Positions 15,061-31,124 of a stretch of 64,000 nt of DNA are shown in pieces. This DNA is from Macrobrachium rosenbergii (taxonomy: Eukaryota; Arthropoda; Malacostraca; Decapoda; Palaemonidae). The notes under the pieces were generated by a model. That model ran no database searches. It saw only the letters and a list, made by a program, of their open reading frames with translations, and was not told the DNA's origin. How positions within the stretch are numbered: the first letter of the stretch is position 1; the number at the start of each line of letters is the position of its first letter. The translations under genes were made by a program, and so were the position numbers. Where the stretch lies: positions 35,427,913 to 35,491,912 of the forward strand of contig NC_089753.1 in assembly GCF_040412425.1 (NCBI RefSeq). The letters run 5' to 3'.

Positions 15061-15393
15061 AGTAGGTACTCAATTAGGTCGTTAAATATTTTACTTTGTG
15101 AGTGGTGGTTTGTTTACATTTCACTTTAGTTTTATTTTCATATTTTTATGTTTGTGTTTTTAATTTTTCGTTATTTTACGTCTCACCCTTTTAGTTTGTA
15201 TTTACTTGTTCATTTTATATATTTCGTTAGTATTTTTGCTGAAGATTTATTATGACAATTCATGTTATTGTAATTTTATTGATTCTCATCCTTGTCGGTT
15301 TTTTCAGCCTGATGATGAGGTTTTATACCTCGACAGCTTGTACAATAAAGAATGTTCTTCCTGGTCTTGGCAATATTATTTATCATTAAGCTA
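15060..15393 (+). other. 3' region of right Penelope copy
   Basis: AT-rich untranslated tail, mirrored at 12198-12536. It contains CCTGATGATGAGG, a short hairpin (GAGG...CCTC) followed by CGACAGC, AATAAA at 15344-15349 and the terminus CATTAAGCTA. CTGATGA plus hairpin recalls hammerhead ribozymes found in Penelope ends, but the GAAA of the core is GACA here and helix I/III partners are not evident. Confidence 0.6.
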
Positions 15394-15422
15394 AGATTTC
15401 CTAGTAGCCGCCCAAATTACGA

Positions 15423-15423
<1 letters not shown>

Positions 15424-15509
<86 letters not shown>
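15424..15509. repeat. (TA)n microsatellite
   Basis: About 43 units, 30 bp beyond the right end of the Penelope fold-back. Confidence 0.98.
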
Positions 15510-17524
<2,015 letters not shown>

Positions 17525-17823
17525 ATTCAGACACGAGCTTTTCGTCTATCATGTTTGTTTTGAACAAGTTGCAATCATTTTATGATACCAGGTTTTCCAG
17601 CGATAAAGTTCTAGATCCTTGGTATCTGATACTTTATCTAACATCTTTGCACTCTTAATCTCCATTGCTGTGCTACAAAGACAGTCATGTTGTACTTGTT
17701 CTTTATTCAACAGCCATCTTTCATTAGATACAGTTCCGGATAAACTGTTTTCTCCAGTATCTGTCGCCTCCTTTGGACCGCATGTTACATATACCTAACC
17801 TTAATATCACTTAGTCTTCTTGT

Positions 17824-17824
<1 letters not shown>

Positions 17825-17857
<33 letters not shown>
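17825..17857. repeat. (GA)n microsatellite
   Basis: About 16 units followed by a G-rich purine run. Confidence 0.95.
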
Positions 17858-17859
<2 letters not shown>

Positions 17860-20329
17860 GGGGGAGAGGCTATCTCGAGAAACACTACTTGACCGGAGAT
17901 TTTGTTTGTTATTCAAAGAGGTAGAATGTGAAATCAATTTTGTTTACAATTTGCATCTGCATACAATCTTTATTGCGTCGTGAAGTTCGAGTCTGTCTTA
18001 ATTCACCACTGAAACTGATATTGAATCCTAGACGAGTAACTTAGTAATTCATTAAAAAGAAAAGTAATGTATATTGCATTATTAGTACGGAAAATATATT
18101 AAGAACCATTACCAGATAACATTTCTTTTTATCGTAAATTTGGTTGTTGATTGAGACAATGGTACTCTACGAGCGCTCGAACAAGATTATATTAGAACAT
18201 CTCTCCATAACAAGGCACACATGACATTTATCTATGAAATACACCGCAGGGACTTTTTCGTAGCCACTCAAGAGTATTGCTATGCCACTTGTATTCCTAA
18301 AAGGCTTCAGTTCAAATGATTAGTACAGTCGCTGCATCGTCGGTCAGAAAACAAAGAAATTAAACATTCCCAGAACTCTCTCATGTGTCGTCCTGAAAAG
18401 GCCTTCTGAGAAAAGCAAAACTATTATGTAAAGACTGAAAACAAAGAAGTTATTAGACAAATTAAATGTGATTCTAGCTCTCTTTCAATAATAATGAACA
18501 GTAGGATTCTCAAGAACATTACCATGGGACGATAATACTTGGGGAATTTATTCGCGGTATTGGAACCTTTGCAATATCCTTTGCTAAGAGCAGTCATTAG
18601 TGGCGCTCCAATAGACTTATGATTCTATATTCCACAAACACCAAGCCTTGAATACATAGTTTAATTTAGGCTACCTGTAGATAACAAGAAATATATGTAA
18701 TGTAGACTGTATACGATTAGTCTTAAATTTGAACTCATGACTTAAAGGAAAAATCTTTGCATTTCGAACTTTGTATAATAATATATGTCGAGGTTTCTCT
18801 TCTTGTCTATTAGACTGTTCACTGCTTACCTCACCAAGCTTATACAGTATCTTAAAGACACAGAGTTTCCCGTTCTTGTCTTTATCCATCCTTCACACTC
18901 AACCCACCACGAAGCAAGTACATTGTTTTAACCGCCATTTACTGCATTTATTACTCATATTTTAGGTTGCTTATATATTTGTTTATCCGTATTTTTCTAT
19001 TTTGATTGATTAGCCAATTTGTTATGTAACGTTTTTTTTATTACTTTTAGTTCACATCTGATTTCCCAGAGCACAGCAGTCAGTCCTTTGAATCCAAGAT
19101 GTTGTGTGTGTGTGTGTGTTTAAACACTATCTTAACCATTCGTTTCTTCGTGTCTGCCTTAAACCAACAGTCATTTCACTTGTCTTTTCCTTATGCTCGT
19201 CCACCTTCGTTTTGTGCTTTTTCTCTCAGCTCTGATATATAACAAATCTTACTATCTACATCCATCTTTCAGAAATCTTTCTCCATTGCTTTCGGCAAAT
19301 TTACTTCGTGTTTTTTTTCCCCATGAGCATCAAAGAATGAGTTCATTTCAATATAGCAACAACAATGTCAAAAATTACCTCTCACGCGCATGTTGCAACC
19401 TCTCCCGTGCCAGAGACATGGGTTGTGTCTCTGTTCTCCCGAGTTTTCATCACCTTCTAAGACCTTTTGTCAAAAATTAAAATGTAAATCTAAAAATCAT
19501 TAGTGTTAGTGGACAAGGAACACTGAAAATTTAGATACAGGATTCCAAAAGAAATGATATGCTAATCTCTTCGTAAACAAGTCTGAAGAGAGAAAGAGGT
19601 GAATAAAATAAATGATTAACCCCAAATATCAAATCAAAAGGTAGTCCGCTAGATGAACTTATCGAGGGTCGATAGTCTGGGTTACGTGAACAGTACTGTT
19701 ATGATTTACATGAACAGTACACTTATGATTTGACTTATAGTTCTACGGGATTTTGATCGGGACTACATCTGCAGAGACGAATTAATATAAGGGGCAGGTT
19801 TCCAATGGCTACGTGTATTGATGCTTCCTGTTGCACCAGTAAATAGGCTTTGACCTTTCAGTGAAGTTTAAACAAATACGATCCTCCGAAAATAGTACTG
19901 TTGCCATGTGTCAAAAGTTGATTTGCCTTATTCGTATTACTGTCATTTATTCAATAAAGCATCAGACAATTTTCTCTGAGGTAATTTTTTTCCAATGTAT
20001 AAGAATAGGCCTATGCATACGAAGGCATATGTAATTTAGAATACGAACCAACCTTACATTTCATTTACATTTTCCTTTCTTCTTCAGACTCGCTCTAACG
20101 CATTTACCTGCAACCTGATTTGAGGATTTGCCGCAAAGAACAAAGTTCACGACGATGCCGGGAGATAAGCTGTAATTATAGACAACGCAACGGAAGCTTA
20201 ACTGTGACAAAAAGGATTTCCGCTTCTGCGAATTTATTCCTCTTACCTCCCTGCATATGCACACGTCCGTTTAACTAATGTGAATTTCTTATGTATGTAC
20301 TGTATATAACGACAGCAGCATAGCACATG
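17858..20329. other. Unannotated stretch
   Basis: No gene or transposon recognised. A short (TG)n run lies at 19098-19120. Confidence 0.5.
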
Positions 20330-21360
<1,031 letters not shown>

Positions 21361-21396
21361 GATTTGGGCGCGCATGGGCAGAGGGGGGGAAGCGGG

Positions 21397-21484
21397 GTCA
21401 CGTGACTAGATACCTGCATTGATTGGCCGAAGATGGCGCATGCGCACTGCGCTCATTCACAGATAGCGCTGTTTACGCCATTTT
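21397..21484 (+). promoter_or_regulatory. TATA-less promoter: E-box, CCAAT, NRF-1, YY1-like
   Basis: Within 90 bp lie GTCACGTGAC (21397-21406, palindromic USF/MYC-type E-box) and ATTGG (21422-21426, inverted CCAAT). AAGATGGCG (21430-21438) is YY1-like. GCGCATGCGCA (21436-21446) is a full NRF-1-type site, followed by ACTGCGC. CGCCATTTT (21477-21485) is YY1-like in the other orientation. No TATA box is seen. CpG frequency is visibly raised from here to about 22200. The cluster ends about 100 bp before the ATG of the next exon, which suggests a short 5' UTR and a housekeeping promoter. Confidence 0.7.
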
Positions 21485-21588
21485 GGTGAAGGTGTTGCTG
21501 TTCAGTGTAGTGCTTACTGGTGATCGGCTTGTATCCAAGCCATCTCTTTATGTGGGTCTATAAGGGGATTATTTATTAGTGACAAATA

Positions 21589-21649
21589 ATGAGTACCAAC
21601 GCCAACAACACCAGCAAGGTGGCGACGACGACAGATCGGGTCATCAAAA
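21589..21649 (+). CDS. CanA: Calcineurin A catalytic subunit, first coding exon (partial gene)
   Basis: The ATG at 21589 has A at -3 and an in-frame TGA at 21580-21582, so it is the first usable start. It encodes MSTNANNTSKVATTTDRVIK, then one base before the donor AAAA|GTAAGT at 21650. Calcineurin A (PP2B, the Ca2+/calmodulin-dependent Ser/Thr phosphatase) starts with a short variable leader followed by TTDRVVK and then SVPFPP or AVPFPP. The phase-1 break here leaves A-, which would complete to Ser as in many arthropods. The Asn/Thr-rich leader is also typical. No catalytic-domain exon (GDIHGQ, GDYVDRG, RGNHE) is seen downstream, so those exons must lie outside. Alternative: another protein with a chance TTDRVIK. 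Confidence 0.65.
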
Positions 21650-23063
21650 GTAAGTATAATACAACATTTTGCAATGGATTCCCCCCTCCTCCTCTCTTCG
21701 GTGTCAATGGCTGTGTTAAACGTCACTCTTCGCTTATTTAAGGCCGCTTCCCGTCCACAATTCGTCGACGAAGGGCCCGGCGATGTTCCCACGGCGTTGC
21801 AGAAGAATTGCAACGTTGCAGTGGCCGAGAAATGAGAATCGTCCCTAGGAAAATGGACTTGTTATGAAGAATTATTCGTTTGTCGTCTGCTTCTCTTGGC
21901 ATTCCTGTGGGAAATTCGTCTGCTAGTCAGTCACAGGCTACAGCTGTTGATCTGTCAGGTCTCCTGCTGTCTCGAAGGCTGTGTCTGATTCCCCCACTTG
22001 CCCCTGATGCCGAAATTTCGACGTCTGGTTGACGGTTCTCCTGTCGTGGTTGTTTAAAGGTTAATCGTTGATGTCTTCCCCGAGTGTCTGGGTGGAGAGA
22101 TTCGCCGACTCTCTTCTTCGGTTTCGACCGTAATATTTATCGCTTCCAGCGACTTCCTTCAAGTTCCCTGCTTTGACAGACGCTCGTTTCGCCAAACGCG
22201 AATCTTATCTCGTGTCAACCGAACGATTTAATGGGGCGTGGTTGAAAAATGTCTTATGGTTTTTTACGTATTTCTTGAGTTGACTGAAGCTCCTGGTTCC
22301 TAATTTCAAATCATGGATGGAGTCTCGACCGCTCAGTTTCGTTTAAATGATTCTTTTTGGTTTGAATGTTTCCTTAGTGCCAATATTAATTTTAAAAAAC
22401 ATTTTTAAGTGTTAGAATTATGCATAGCTCAATCTGATAACCGTCTGATAATAGGAGGATAGGGCCTTGCAATGTTTTTGGGTTATAGTTAGGCCTAGTC
22501 GAGACTGGTTTCGCGCATAGAAAATGGTGTTCCATCTGTCATTGATAAACGCATACAAGCTTCAGTTTTGCTGCTTTTGCTACTCTAGTTGGATTCTGAA
22601 GGGGATTTGGTTATCATTAATAAAGTGTATTAGAAAGTTTAATAGTCATAAACTAACCCGAAAATGGAAGGCATATGCCTATTAGCCAAGTCAGTTTTTT
22701 TGGAGAGAGGGAACATATAAGAAGCCCAAGTGGTTTAAAGCTGGCATTCTATTTATGCCTTTAAAATGTTAGGTTGATTTAATATAGTAAAGAAAGAGTT
22801 CAGTTCGTTTTCTATGCTAATTTGGCATTGCATTGTTTCCTAACCTAAGGTAGGATAATGGAAGTTTTAGTCAAGAGTCGGTTATGTTTAGTAAGTGAGG
22901 AATTTTTTTTTAATATGATTGAAAGCCAATTATATGTATAGTAAGTTTGTAAGTTTAATTTTTTTGTTAAATGACTTTGTAAATATATTTTTTTGACGGG
23001 GCTAGTGTGAGGTTTCATCTTAGGCTATAGGCTAGAATGTTAGTTGTGAAGTTTTGATATACC

Positions 23064-23103
<40 letters not shown>

Positions 23104-26100
23104 TGCTGTAAAGGTGATAGGCGAAATTGCACTAATAACAGTTTATTAAGCAAGAAAAATTTATGTATATGTACCACACCATATACTGTGTATTTTTTAA
23201 GTACAGAACTATTCTTATTATTGTTAATGACTTTGTCAGGTCAACTTTAGTTAATGCTATTTTTGTCTGACGCTTCAATACTTATCCAATTTCAATTGAA
23301 GTACACTGCATACATGAATGTCCGCACAATAAATTTTTATTTTAGTAATGATATGTGCTCACTTTCATTTGTTTTCCCATGTGTAGCCTTGCTATACTAA
23401 TATGATGCCGTGAAACCTCAGGAAATCTCATGTTGGTGAGAAAGTTTAGTGTCTCGTTTAGTGGAAGTCAGTGGATTAATCCATGCCTAGATTATTGGGT
23501 TGTGTGAGCCAGTTGAATGCAACAGCTTGTTACTGTATTTACTTGGTACAAAGTGGTTAATAGAAATGATTTTTACCATTATATTTGTGACTGGCGGAAT
23601 TACAGTGTGACTTATGGTTAGGATTAATAACAGTTAGTTGTACTAGTCTGTTATGAATAAGTGAGGTTAGGTTAGGGCTCATAGTTATAGACATGAGGTT
23701 GAATAATGGATAGTTGTAATTCTCTGCATTTATGAAAAACAAGCAGTTTACCGTAATTGTTCAGTTGTTGTCATGTGGGGCGTTTGCTATAGTTTAATTA
23801 CATTTGTGTATGTGAAAGTTATTTTCCTCTGTATACCTAAACTTCCTTTATGTTGTTTATTTTTTTGGCCCGCTTCCTGGCACTCGTGACACTACATGTA
23901 CCGTACAGTCATCTGGAGAAAAGATATTTTCCCCTGTAATAATTATTTCCTTTCTGTATTGCCTGAATTGACTTTAAATTTGTGGTGGTCTTTTCGAATG
24001 CCATCAGCACATTCAGACAATAAATATATGTTGTATATATGTCATTTCATTTTCCACTGTTACGGTTAGTTTCTTAGGGGAGAAATAACCCTTGTTGAGC
24101 TGCATTTACATACGAACCGTAGGTTTTGTAGCTACAGTTGCGCTAATCCTTACTACTTGATACCAATACTGAACTGCAGGTCATTAGTTTGTCTGGTATT
24201 ATTGTTCCTGTACAGTATTATGCCATTGTTGCTTACTATGGGAAGAACTCTATTGCTGTTGGAACTCCAAAACTGATGCATCATGCAACATGTTCCTATC
24301 CTGATAATTTTTAATGTTTTAGTACTTTTGCTTTATTGATTTAAGGAAATGATGTTTATGAAAGTGCTGAATTAAATTTGCAGCTATTTGATTTTCTTAT
24401 GATCAGGTGGTTGAAGTGATTAATTTCAAGAGTTCAAATTGGGTAAGGTTGTCTCAAGGTTGATCATGTAACCTATCAGGTGCCATTTCTTCATTGGAAG
24501 GCTGAGTGGTCGCTGTTGAGGAACTGTTGCATAAGGTTCAGAGTTTTTGATTAAGTGAAATTGTATTTTCCATATATTCTCAAGCTGCTTGTAAGTGCTT
24601 GAGGATGTTTGAATTAAGTTAGGGAGCTGTGGTGTGAATTTTTTTTTGGTCAACTTGATATAAAACAAGATTGAACACAGACAGCTCTATACTAAACATG
24701 ATGAATATCATTTTATGTGCATCTCTCGTTTTTAAATAAAGGTTTTCAGATGAGTGTTTGCTTACACGTTTGTATCCAATCCTTCATTGAAATCTCTAAG
24801 GCTAGGTATTCCAGTTAGTGGATTTACTTTTTGTGGTATCACAGTGTGCTTGTTGCCTAGCAAGGTTGGAATTCTTACCCGTTTGCATTCGCTTTGCTTC
24901 TGGTGAATAGGTCAGTGAGGTTATATTTTTATCTTATCTCTTATTTTTCTGCTTAGGGTCAGCTCCTAAGGTTTGATATTCCTGAAACGTGATGGTTATT
25001 TGGCTAAGGGACTTGCTTTTAACCCCTGATGTGTGTTCTCTTTACTACACTGGATTAGCTCAGTCCTGTGCTATTGTAGCTTTTAAGAATAGGGAATGCT
25101 TTAGACTTCGGAGGTTTGCTAGTAGAATTTCAAGGTGTTTTGTGTTAGCATGATTAAATTTGCAATACATCGATGACTTTTTTTACTGTATACTGTATTT
25201 TACTTTCCTGCCCTTTAGGTATCGATGAACTGCACTTAGCGTGACACTTAAGTGGTTTGCGTGAGTCTAATTCAAGATGTTTCATACATTTTAATACATA
25301 TGCCATGAATTGTTTTGTCAGTCATGCTTTTCTACGGATGTTAACCTTGGGAGTAGATCAAATCACTAAATCTACTTTAGTTTGATTTAATAACATTATT
25401 TTCTTTATTTTTTTTTTTAACTCCACTGCTTATGGTGTGTAGTGATGAACTTCCGTTTTGGTTTGTCAGTTCAGATTGTGGTTCTTCGGATATGTACGGA
25501 CCACCTTGGGTAATGAGAAGCATGGGGGAAAAACTCATGCCAAGAAATACCGAGACTTCGTTTCAGAAGCTTCTGCGTGTGACATTTCTGTCTCCCTCCT
25601 AGGCGAATGAGGTCAAAACGAGTACAAGAATGCTTTATCCGAAACATATGCGGCTCCTTGCTTTCACGTATTCTGATAGGCCTAGGATCTGTAAGTGGTG
25701 TGGTTTGCCCCTTTCTGTATTAGGGACGAGAAGGTAGGGCAGTTTCGTCCGCATGGATACTGCCTTCGATATTTCTCCGTACATTCCGCTTCATGGGCTC
25801 CCAGAAGAGCAGGTGGTGGTGTCATTCATATTACATGAGGAAAAGAACGAGTTTTGTAGGTTCTGGATACCTTGAGGGTAGTTGCTAGGATCAGTCTTGA
25901 TTAGAGCCATCTCACTCAAGTAGTTCTGACTCTCTTTTTCTCTCTTTTCAAACCTGATCATTTGGTGGGTGGTAAGAATGTTTGTGTAATTTAAATACCA
26001 GTTTGCAGCCCGAGTCGCTTTTGTCATTTGCAAAGTATATTCCATTTTGATGTTCATTCCAGATGGCTTCAGTTACTTTTCATGAACATATGTTGGAGTG

Positions 26101-26964
26101 CTTCAGTTACTTTTTCATGAACATATGTTGGACGACAGTGTCACTGTTATCATAGAATTTTTTTGGCATATAGTTTTTCCAGTTGGGCATATCGTTTGCT
26201 GTAGTCATTGGTAGTTATTGGCGCATTCTTGATGCATTGTGTAAGTAATTTCAATTACTCACAGCATATTTTGATACAGGTAAATAAATCAGTCTCCACG
26301 TAAGACGGACGACATGCCCTGAATATGGAGCTCGGGTATTACGACGCGTGAAGTCACCGTTATGCAGGGCATATGTCAGAACACCCTTCGTAACCAGAAT
26401 TACTGCATTTATCCGTTGTTTATCTGGACCCCCTTGCACGCATTAATCGCATTGCGTTGAACGATAAGCTCGCGTCATTAAAGAATCTCTTTAAAACCGG
26501 GTTGTAACGCTCTTTCTTTTCAGAGCCGGGGGTGGGGGAAGGGGCGGCACGCCTCTTCCCCTTGTAAATGGTGGTGGTGGTGGAGGAGAGGGGAGACGAG
26601 AAAAGAAGGGGAAGAAGAAATCTTTGGCAGTTACGCCTGGTGTTAATTGGAGGTGCGCTACACTCTTGATAATAGCCTTGTGTGTGTGTATGTGTGTGTG
26701 TTTGTGTGTTTGCTTAACGATTCCTTGCAAGGTGTACGGTGTTTGTGTGGAGGGGACTTTATTGTTAACCAAATATATTTTCCCCTCATTTCTTCAATTT
26801 GTTCTTAAGTTGATTCTCCTGTTATCAGTTTTATTTAAGAACGGAGACTAACGATTTGAAGTGCAGTCGCTAGAACGGAAATGCATGCATGTAAACGGGC
26901 GAATATTTAATCTAGTGTATTTTCCAGCGCCTTTCCGACGATCATAGCCAATGCTCTAGAACTA

Positions 26965-26968
<4 letters not shown>
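21650..26968 (+). other. Start of presumed calcineurin first intron
   Basis: It begins GTAAGTATAA. CpG-richer DNA fades into AT-rich sequence by about 22300. Contents: an (ATT)n run at 23065-23104, a 34-bp direct duplication at 26067-26132 (CTTCAGTTACTTTTTCATGA), and a G/purine-rich patch at 26520-26625. No second exon found. Confidence 0.5.
23065..23104. repeat. (ATT)n microsatellite
   Basis: About 13 units. Confidence 0.95.

Positions 26969-27033
<65 letters not shown>
26969..27033. repeat. (CT)n microsatellite
   Basis: About 32 units. Confidence 0.98.
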
Positions 27034-27036
<3 letters not shown>

Positions 27037-29268
27037 TTTACCGTAATCTTTCTAAGTTTGTGGCATTTTATGGCACCAGTATAATTTAGTAACTGTTTTA
27101 TTTTTTTATTTGGAGGTCTTTTGTCTGAGATAAGGCTTCTTATCGCAAGTTTCCCTTATCTCGTGAGTTCTGTTGATTCCCATCTAAGAAGGGTTATCTC
27201 GGGCGGACTTGTTTCAAGTTGTTAGGTTTGTTATACAGCTGGTGTTAAGGAACTCGACCAAGCTTCATAGTGCTAGCATATAGGCTATGCCTGTAAAGAA
27301 AGTGAGATTAGATGCGGGCCTTTTTCTAGACTATGTAGTTTTTTCTTTTTAAGGTAGAGCGCAAGCCGAAACAAAGACGTTTCAATTTTTTGTTTATATT
27401 CATTAAAGATCCGTGCATTGGGTATCTTTAAGTTTAGCAAAACTGTAATTATTATTATACCCTTATGACCCGTTCGTGCAGTTTAGTATGCACATTATAT
27501 TCATTGCCTTTAATTATCCGTTCTGTTTGATTAAAAGTTCAATATAATCTTTACCTTTATCATATAGCATATATTAGATAAAATGCTTTCTGTGTATTGT
27601 AACGACGTTTTTCGACTTTTTAAAAATTTTATAGTAAGTGAAATTTTAGATGCGTCTACCTTAGACTTTCAAAATGGATCCAAGGTTAATTGGTTATTGA
27701 TTTTGTTACGTTTTGTTTTTACTACGTAATTTAATTCGCAGCGACCCGTAGGCGTTTTTATGCCTGAAGGTAAACGGTGAAAGTCGCCAAGGCAAACTTC
27801 GTTTTAGTTCTTTTTACACACTATACACACACACACACACACACACATGGTATAGTTTGGTGCCTAGAGACTGCTCTCGCACGTTTCTGTGTTAGCATGG
27901 TCAGTACTGATATGATTTCATTTATGTATTTACTTACACGTAACTAAAATTAATATAATGAGCGCTCGGTAATTTAGCCTACATGCCTTAAAAATTTAAG
28001 TGAGAATGTTCCCCCCCCTTCACTTATTTTGTGACTTGTTGGAAGTGCCTTGAAAGACCGCTGCCCTTGGCGTGGAAATGAGTTCAAGCAGTATGGCTTT
28101 GTGTATGTGCTTTATGTATGTGCGTGTGTTTGTGTTTGGTGGTCGATGCAGAAGTAGGTGGCCCGTCGGGTAGGTGCAGGGGAGGCGTTGGGGTGGAGAA
28201 GGGTGAAAGGGGGGGGAGGGGGATTTGTAAGCAAGCTGCCCAAGGAAGGAAAGAGCTTCGGGGCTTATCCACATGGACTTGACCCAAATCTTGTGACTTG
28301 TTTTTAAGATTTGTCCTCCCTTTTAGCTTTTTCGGCTTTTCAAAGGGTACGATCAGCTTGTCTTCGGAGCTCTTCTGGGCGGAGGGTTGTTTCTGTCTGT
28401 TGTGACCATGGTTGTGACGGATTGTCATGAACTCGAATATGGTGTTGTTATATGGCGCAGCTGATATGGTTTTATTTGGGTAGTTTTGATGTCACCCAAA
28501 TGCTTACCCCTTTCATACTTTTCATCCTGGTTAGCTCAGACCATTTCGTAGGTAACAGAAACATCCTTGGGAAACAGAAGTTCCTAATTTCCAACCACGT
28601 CGGTGCAGCTCCCCCCTCCCCAAATAAAAGTCCTCCCGAAATTGATTCGGTCTAGTAGAGCAAACTAGTTCAGTTGTCCAATAATTAAATGATAAAAAAT
28701 GTAAAGCAAGAAACTAAGTCTTCTGTGGGTGGCTTTTCTCAAGATTAAATATATACGTAATATAATTATATGGAACTCCCACCATTTCCAAAATGTATTC
28801 TAATTATTATTGAAAGCTACGAAAAACAGACATATTCCTTAAAGATGATGGTAAATGAGACCCTCTTCTTGTTGTGCGTGAAGTCCTGATATACTGTCAG
28901 AAATAGACTTGAAACCTTTTAAGCTCTAGGAGGAAGATTTGTCCCTATCGTCAGCAGTTCTCGCAAAGCTTTGAAGAGTTCCAACTACGTTTCTAACAAT
29001 ACATCAGGAATGAATACACAGAAAAGTCTCTATGATTATCACTGGCCGCAACGCCATTCAGTTGTTTCTCTATATAAAATTTTTATTAAACTTTTTTTCT
29101 GGTCATCTTGTATAGTAGTTTTGCCTCCTGGTGTTTGTCATGAATTGTTCACTGAGTATAGTTATATTCTACCGGGAGCATAATTATATGCTACCGGGAG
29201 CTCTCGCTCCCCACTGGCATTAGTCGGCCAAAGTAACATGCATTTATACGAATTCGTATTTGTATGAA

Positions 29269-29270
<2 letters not shown>
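27034..29270. other. Intronic or intergenic DNA, nothing recognised
   Basis: An (AC)n run lies at 27825-27847. Otherwise non-repetitive, with no exon-like segment. Confidence 0.45.

Positions 29271-29355
<85 letters not shown>
29271..29355. repeat. (CT)n microsatellite
   Basis: About 42 units. Confidence 0.98.
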
Positions 29356-29360
<5 letters not shown>

Positions 29361-30384
29361 AAGGTTTTCGTGGCATCTTACACATATGATGGTAGATTGA
29401 TCTTGAATGTGTGAATGCTACAGAAATATTGCTCAGAGTTTATAATGGGTGTCCGATGCTCACCCCCCCCCCCTTCTTTATCAAACATCCTGTATGTAGT
29501 GGTTTTCTTACTCAGCCACTGATCACATGCTCTCGCTCTTTTGGCGTGTGGCGTCAGATATATTTTTGATTGCGGGGAGTGTCGTTGTAGCAGAATAAAC
29601 TAATTTCGTCGTTTTATTATTTTCCTCAAGTGACAGTTGTGACTGTCTCGAGGGGAAAGGTGCTGTGTTGGATAATGAACGTTGATTTGTTTTATTTTAT
29701 TTGGTTGCGTCTTTTCGCTTGGGGATTTTTTGGTTAACATTCTTTCCTCGTTAATGGAAGCAGATAACCAACAATGCGCGTGCTCTTTCGCCGGTCCTTA
29801 AAAGGCATTTCACACGAAGCTTCAACGCACCGTGGGTCTTCTCAGGTCAGATTGTCTCAATACTAGGTCACTGACACATTTTTCTCTCTGCCGTTGCAAG
29901 TTTTCAATTTTTTCAGGCACAAAAATATATTGTTCTTGAACGTGTGTTCTATGCTTATTCTTAGTGTGCTGGTCACACATTTTTTTTGTTGTTGAATTGA
30001 AGGCATTCATCTATCAGGCATGCAAATATGAAAAGAACCAACTAGGTCCGTTATTGGGTTATGGAACTCGGCTAAGTATGTTGTGTGTTGTACCTCTTCA
30101 AGGAGTGTTGAGGGCATGGTTTGGTTATAACACCTCAGTATTGGCTGTTTACATTTTTCTCGTGCCTCCTTACAAAGAATATGGTGTTTCTCATGTCCTG
30201 TTGGGTCAGTATGCTTTCAGGCATTTTGTTCGTCTTGTAGACTTTTGTTCACCTTTTTTTTTTGCTCTCTCTCTCTCTCTTGAATGCAGCCCATCCCTTG
30301 AGCCAAGAACCCCTTATGTATGATATTGGTGTAAGTGAAGTGGGGGAGCCTTAATGGAAGCGAAAGCCTTTGATCATGTGTAAG

Positions 30385-30386
<2 letters not shown>
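29356..30386. other. Non-coding stretch
   Basis: A C-run at 29463-29473 and no recognisable gene. Confidence 0.45.

Positions 30387-30444
<58 letters not shown>
30387..30444. repeat. (CT)n microsatellite
   Basis: About 29 units. Confidence 0.98.
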
Positions 30445-30447
<3 letters not shown>

Positions 30448-30922
30448 GGCCCCTTCCTTCCTTGAATGCAATTACAGTACGGATGGCTTGATTGTGTTCC
30501 GTAATGAAACTGCTGAGAAAATGGGATGCTTCTCTTATTTAGATAGGTGATGATATGAATGCATTTATTGCGTGGTCGAGTGGATATCGTACTTCAGTTG
30601 CAAAGCTTTAAATCATAAGTCTTCACAAGAGCATAAAAAATGCAGCCGCCCTCAGTGACTAGTTGCTTTTGCTGTAGTTAGCCTAATGGTAAAAGCCAGG
30701 ATGGAAGGTTTACATCCTTCTTCCTGTTTTAAATACGGTCCTATTTATAAGGGGACTGTGCACTTCTCTGCACTCTAGCATCATTCTCAAAGTAAAATGG
30801 CTATTGTACATATGTATTTGGTAGGGGATATTCTTTATTGCTTCCTTGGGTTCCAAGTCCCTTTTTTCGTAGATAATATATGTAAAGCTTCCCTTTTTTA
30901 AGTTCTCAATTTGTGTATATAG

Positions 30923-31120
<198 letters not shown>

Positions 31121-31124
<4 letters not shown>

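Larger units (their letters stand above)
12198..15393. mobile_element. Head-to-head pair of Penelope-like elements (fold-back)
   Basis: Two copies of one Penelope-like retroelement face each other. The left arm 12198-13689 (sense minus) and right arm 13904-15393 (sense plus) are about 1.49 kb each and nearly identical inverted repeats, with about four residue changes over 200 reverse transcriptase residues. The 214-bp centre (13690-13903) is extra 5' sequence of the left copy. Each arm carries reverse transcriptase, a C-terminal zinc finger plus GIY-YIG endonuclease, a 3' region with CTGATGATGAGG and AATAAA, and the terminus CATTAAGCTA. (TA)n tracts lie just outside both ends, suggesting insertion into a microsatellite. 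Both copies are broken. Confidence 0.9.

Noticed and set aside
15206..15394. 62-codon open frame at the 3' end of the right Penelope copy
   Set aside because: It lies in the AT-rich untranslated tail, is mirrored in the left copy, and has no domain.
23660..23680. GGTTAGGTTAGGG as interstitial telomere (arthropod TTAGG) and similar CTAACCTAACC near 11275
   Set aside because: Only two units each, which is expected by chance and common within dispersed repeats.
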